A DNA stretch of 5,754 nucleotides from contig JAUVOA010000111.1 in NCBI GenBank assembly GCA_030599445.1, positions 1 to 5,754 of the forward strand, given 5' to 3'. Shown here piece after piece: positions 4,699-5,754 of the stretch (position 1 is its first letter; the number at the start of each line of letters is the position of its first letter). Source of the DNA: Atribacterota bacterium. Lineage in GTDB: Bacteria > Atribacterota > Phoenicimicrobiia > Phoenicimicrobiales > Phoenicimicrobiaceae. The notes under the pieces were generated by a model, which had not been told where the DNA came from, did not search any database, and was given only the letters and a program-made list of their open reading frames with translations. The translations under genes were made by a program, and so were the position numbers.

Positions 4699-4874
4699 GA
4701 AAAATAAATTCAAGGGGTTATCACAATTCCGAGATTGATATCTTGAAAAAAGTGGTAAAAAAATTAAAGCCGGGGAAAATAGCCCCGATTCATACTTTTC
4801 ATCCTGATAAATATAGTGCTTTGTTTAACCGGAAGATAGAACAGGTTTCAGATGGAGAGCTTTTCGGGGTGTAA
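4692..4874 (+). pseudogene. Metallo-beta-lactamase-fold hydrolase, C-terminal fragment
   Basis: Sixty codons match the end of MBL-fold metallo-hydrolases of the RNase J/CPSF-like group. SRGYHNSEIDILKKVVKKLK (7-26) corresponds to the 'SGHA..EDL..L...LKP' segment, with SGHA degraded to SRGYHNS. KIAPIHTFHPDKYSALF (29-45) is the conserved 'PIHTF.PE.Y..LF' strand carrying a late histidine. VSDGELFGV (52-60) is the usual terminal 'V.DGE.F.V'. The several hundred preceding residues with the HxHxDH metal site are missing. The nominal ATG is part of the palindrome's outer arm and has no RBS, and a stop codon (4686-4688) precedes it in frame. It is therefore a truncated remnant, cut at the border of the cassette to its left. 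Confidence 0.7.
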
Positions 4875-4919
4875 AGTGAGTTTATTTTATTGATATTATT
4901 TTCCAAAGGAGTGTGAATT

Positions 4920-5328
4920 ATGGATATTTTAATCACTGATTTTATATCCGGGATAGATTTTGGAGAGGTACAGGGTTTTAAGAATTTACAGATTATTCCT
5001 CTTTTTAGAAAAGGAGAGGAAGGTAAAAAAGAAATTAGGACTTATCATTCCGGTAAGCTGTACCGAGCAGGGAAGGTGGTCCTATCAGACCGATGAGTTT
5101 TTCAATTCAGAGAACATTCTTTCCTATAGGGTAAGAGGCAAGAAAGCCGCTTTTATGAGTGATTCCCTAAAGCAGGGCTGGGATTATCGTTTTGAGGGAA
5201 AAGATAAAGTCGGTTCGGCTTTGGTCTATCGCCAAAGAATCATCCATGCGGCCTTTTTTAAGATAAGCAAGGAAGAGGGAGTAGGTCGGATGTCAGGATA
5301 TAAGAGGAGAAGAAGGTATAGGATTTAG
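4920..5328 (+). pseudogene. ARPP-1-like protein, broken by deletion and frameshift
   Basis: ATG 4920, with AAAGGAG at 4905-4911, starts MDILITDFISGIDFGEVQGF + KNLQIIPLF. This fits the N-terminus of ARPP-1 domain proteins ('...G..LGEP...NLTV.PLF'). That frame ends at TGA 5094-5096 after 58 codons. The next frame (+1) carries IIPVSCTEQGRWSYQTDEF (from about 5044), the conserved 'IPVSCVEQGRW.Y....F' core, then SENILSYRVRGKKAAFMSDS ('R.RKAA.V..SL') to a stop at 5326-5328. In intact relatives I recall about 60-65 residues between these blocks; here only about 13 codons remain, so part is deleted and the frame is shifted. The tail (FKISKEEG..MSGYKRRRRYRI) I cannot place. The nominal ATG at 4960 is just an internal start of the second frame. 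The domain's function is unknown. Confidence 0.62.
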
Positions 5329-5403
5329 AATATGTCAGGGACAATTGTTGCCGAAAAAACATTAGAAAAACTTCAAATGTTTAAGAAAAAATAGTTGGTG
5401 GAA

Positions 5404-5754
5404 ATGAAAACAATAATGATTTATAGCGATGAACTGAAAAAATATGATTTTGGAGAAGGGCACCCTTTTAGAAGTAACAGATTTGAAAGATTTCTAGATT
5501 TTTTTAAAGAAAAACTTGGTAAAGATAAACGTTTTGAATTGATAGAAAATATTACTTTAGCTACTGATGAAGAATTGAAGTTTTGGCACAGTAAAGATTA
5601 TATTAAGACTATGAAAGACGCCTCTCAAGGAAAAGATGTATCTAATCTATTCAGGTTTATAAGTGGGGACAATGTAAACCCTTCTACTAAAAAATTACCT
5701 CAAGGGATAGAAGAAGGAGCTAGAGCGGTAGTTAAAAATACGCTTTTAGCCATA
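5404..5754 (+). CDS. AcuC/histone-deacetylase-like protein, N-terminal part
   Basis: The frame is open from ATG 5404 to the window end (117 codons) without a stop, so the gene continues to the right. MKTIMIYSDELKKYDFGEGH (1-20) plus PFRSNRFERF is the N-terminal hallmark of acetoin-utilization AcuC and class I/II type deacetylases ('Y...Y..GEGHP.RP.R'). LATDEELKFWHSKDYIKTMK (52-71) matches 'PAT.EELL..H...YI..V'. RFISGDNVNPSTKKLPQGIE (84-103) matches 'GLG.GDNPVFPG.YE.A', followed by ARAVVKNTLLA. The zinc site (D.H...D) should come after the window edge. Expected activity is zinc-dependent removal of acetyl groups from lysines or small amides; the substrate is unknown. GGTGG (5397-5401) is the likely RBS. 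It lies 75 bp after the ARPP-1 remnant and appears undamaged. Confidence 0.85.
   Translation, partial: MKTIMIYSDELKKYDFGEGHPFRSNRFERFLDFFKEKLGKDKRFELIENITLATDEELKFWHSKDYIKTMKDASQGKDVSNLFRFISGDNVNPSTKKLPQGIEEGARAVVKNTLLAI

Noticed and set aside
5332..5394. 20-codon ORF (MSGTIVAEKTLEK...) between the ARPP-1 remnant and the AcuC-like gene
   Set aside because: It is too short, has no good RBS and no recognised motif. It may be the tail of a deleted gene.

Overview
The window is AT-rich bacterial DNA. Shine-Dalgarno sites of the AGGAGG/GAGGTG type precede most intact genes. The protein families point to an anaerobic, low-GC bacterium: a formamidase-like amidase, a Cys-rich DUF3795 protein, an AcuC-like deacetylase, and debris of REP-associated tyrosine transposases (RAYT). 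The density of broken genes and transposase remnants fits candidate-phylum or clostridial-type genomes such as Atribacterota, but the sequence alone does not fix the taxon.

Layout, left to right. (1) 1-110 is the end of a RAYT element that kept the start of its transposase gene and its 3' terminal repeat but lost the middle. (2) 205-1550 (+) holds two intact genes 47 bp apart, an acetamidase/formamidase-family enzyme and a DUF3795 Cys-rich protein. (3) 1589-1846 (-) is an 85-aa single-span membrane protein of unknown role. (4) 1895-2384 is mostly non-coding, with a perfect 11-bp hairpin and the C-terminal scrap of a second type of RAYT transposase. (5) 2399-2956 (-) is a GNAT acetyltransferase whose frame continues upstream to an ATA codon that sits exactly behind a good ribosome binding site. 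(6) 3300-3548 is a 249-bp mini-element of the same RAYT family as at the left edge. It has both terminal inverted repeats and an ORF that encodes only the helix-turn-helix tail.

(7) 3560-4698 (-) is the most interesting part. A 100-aa very basic, helix-rich protein gene overlaps (ATGA) a nucleotidyltransferase-fold gene, which carries a one-base frameshift at its catalytic glycine motif. Upstream lie four copies of a 9-bp box (TTACCAGAC type) in two inverted pairs. One pair is nested in a larger palindrome containing a near-consensus promoter. Gene order, overlap and operator layout resemble a self-regulated toxin-antitoxin or abortive-infection-type module, but this role is inferred. (8) 4692-5328 (+) is decayed: the last 60 codons of a metallo-beta-lactamase-fold protein, starting inside the palindrome, then an ARPP-1-like gene broken by a deletion and frameshift. 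(9) 5404-5754 (+) is the intact start of an AcuC/histone-deacetylase-like gene that runs off the window.

Overall this is a small accessory region: ordinary metabolic genes at both sides, and between them transposase remnants, a regulated two-gene cassette and truncated genes.
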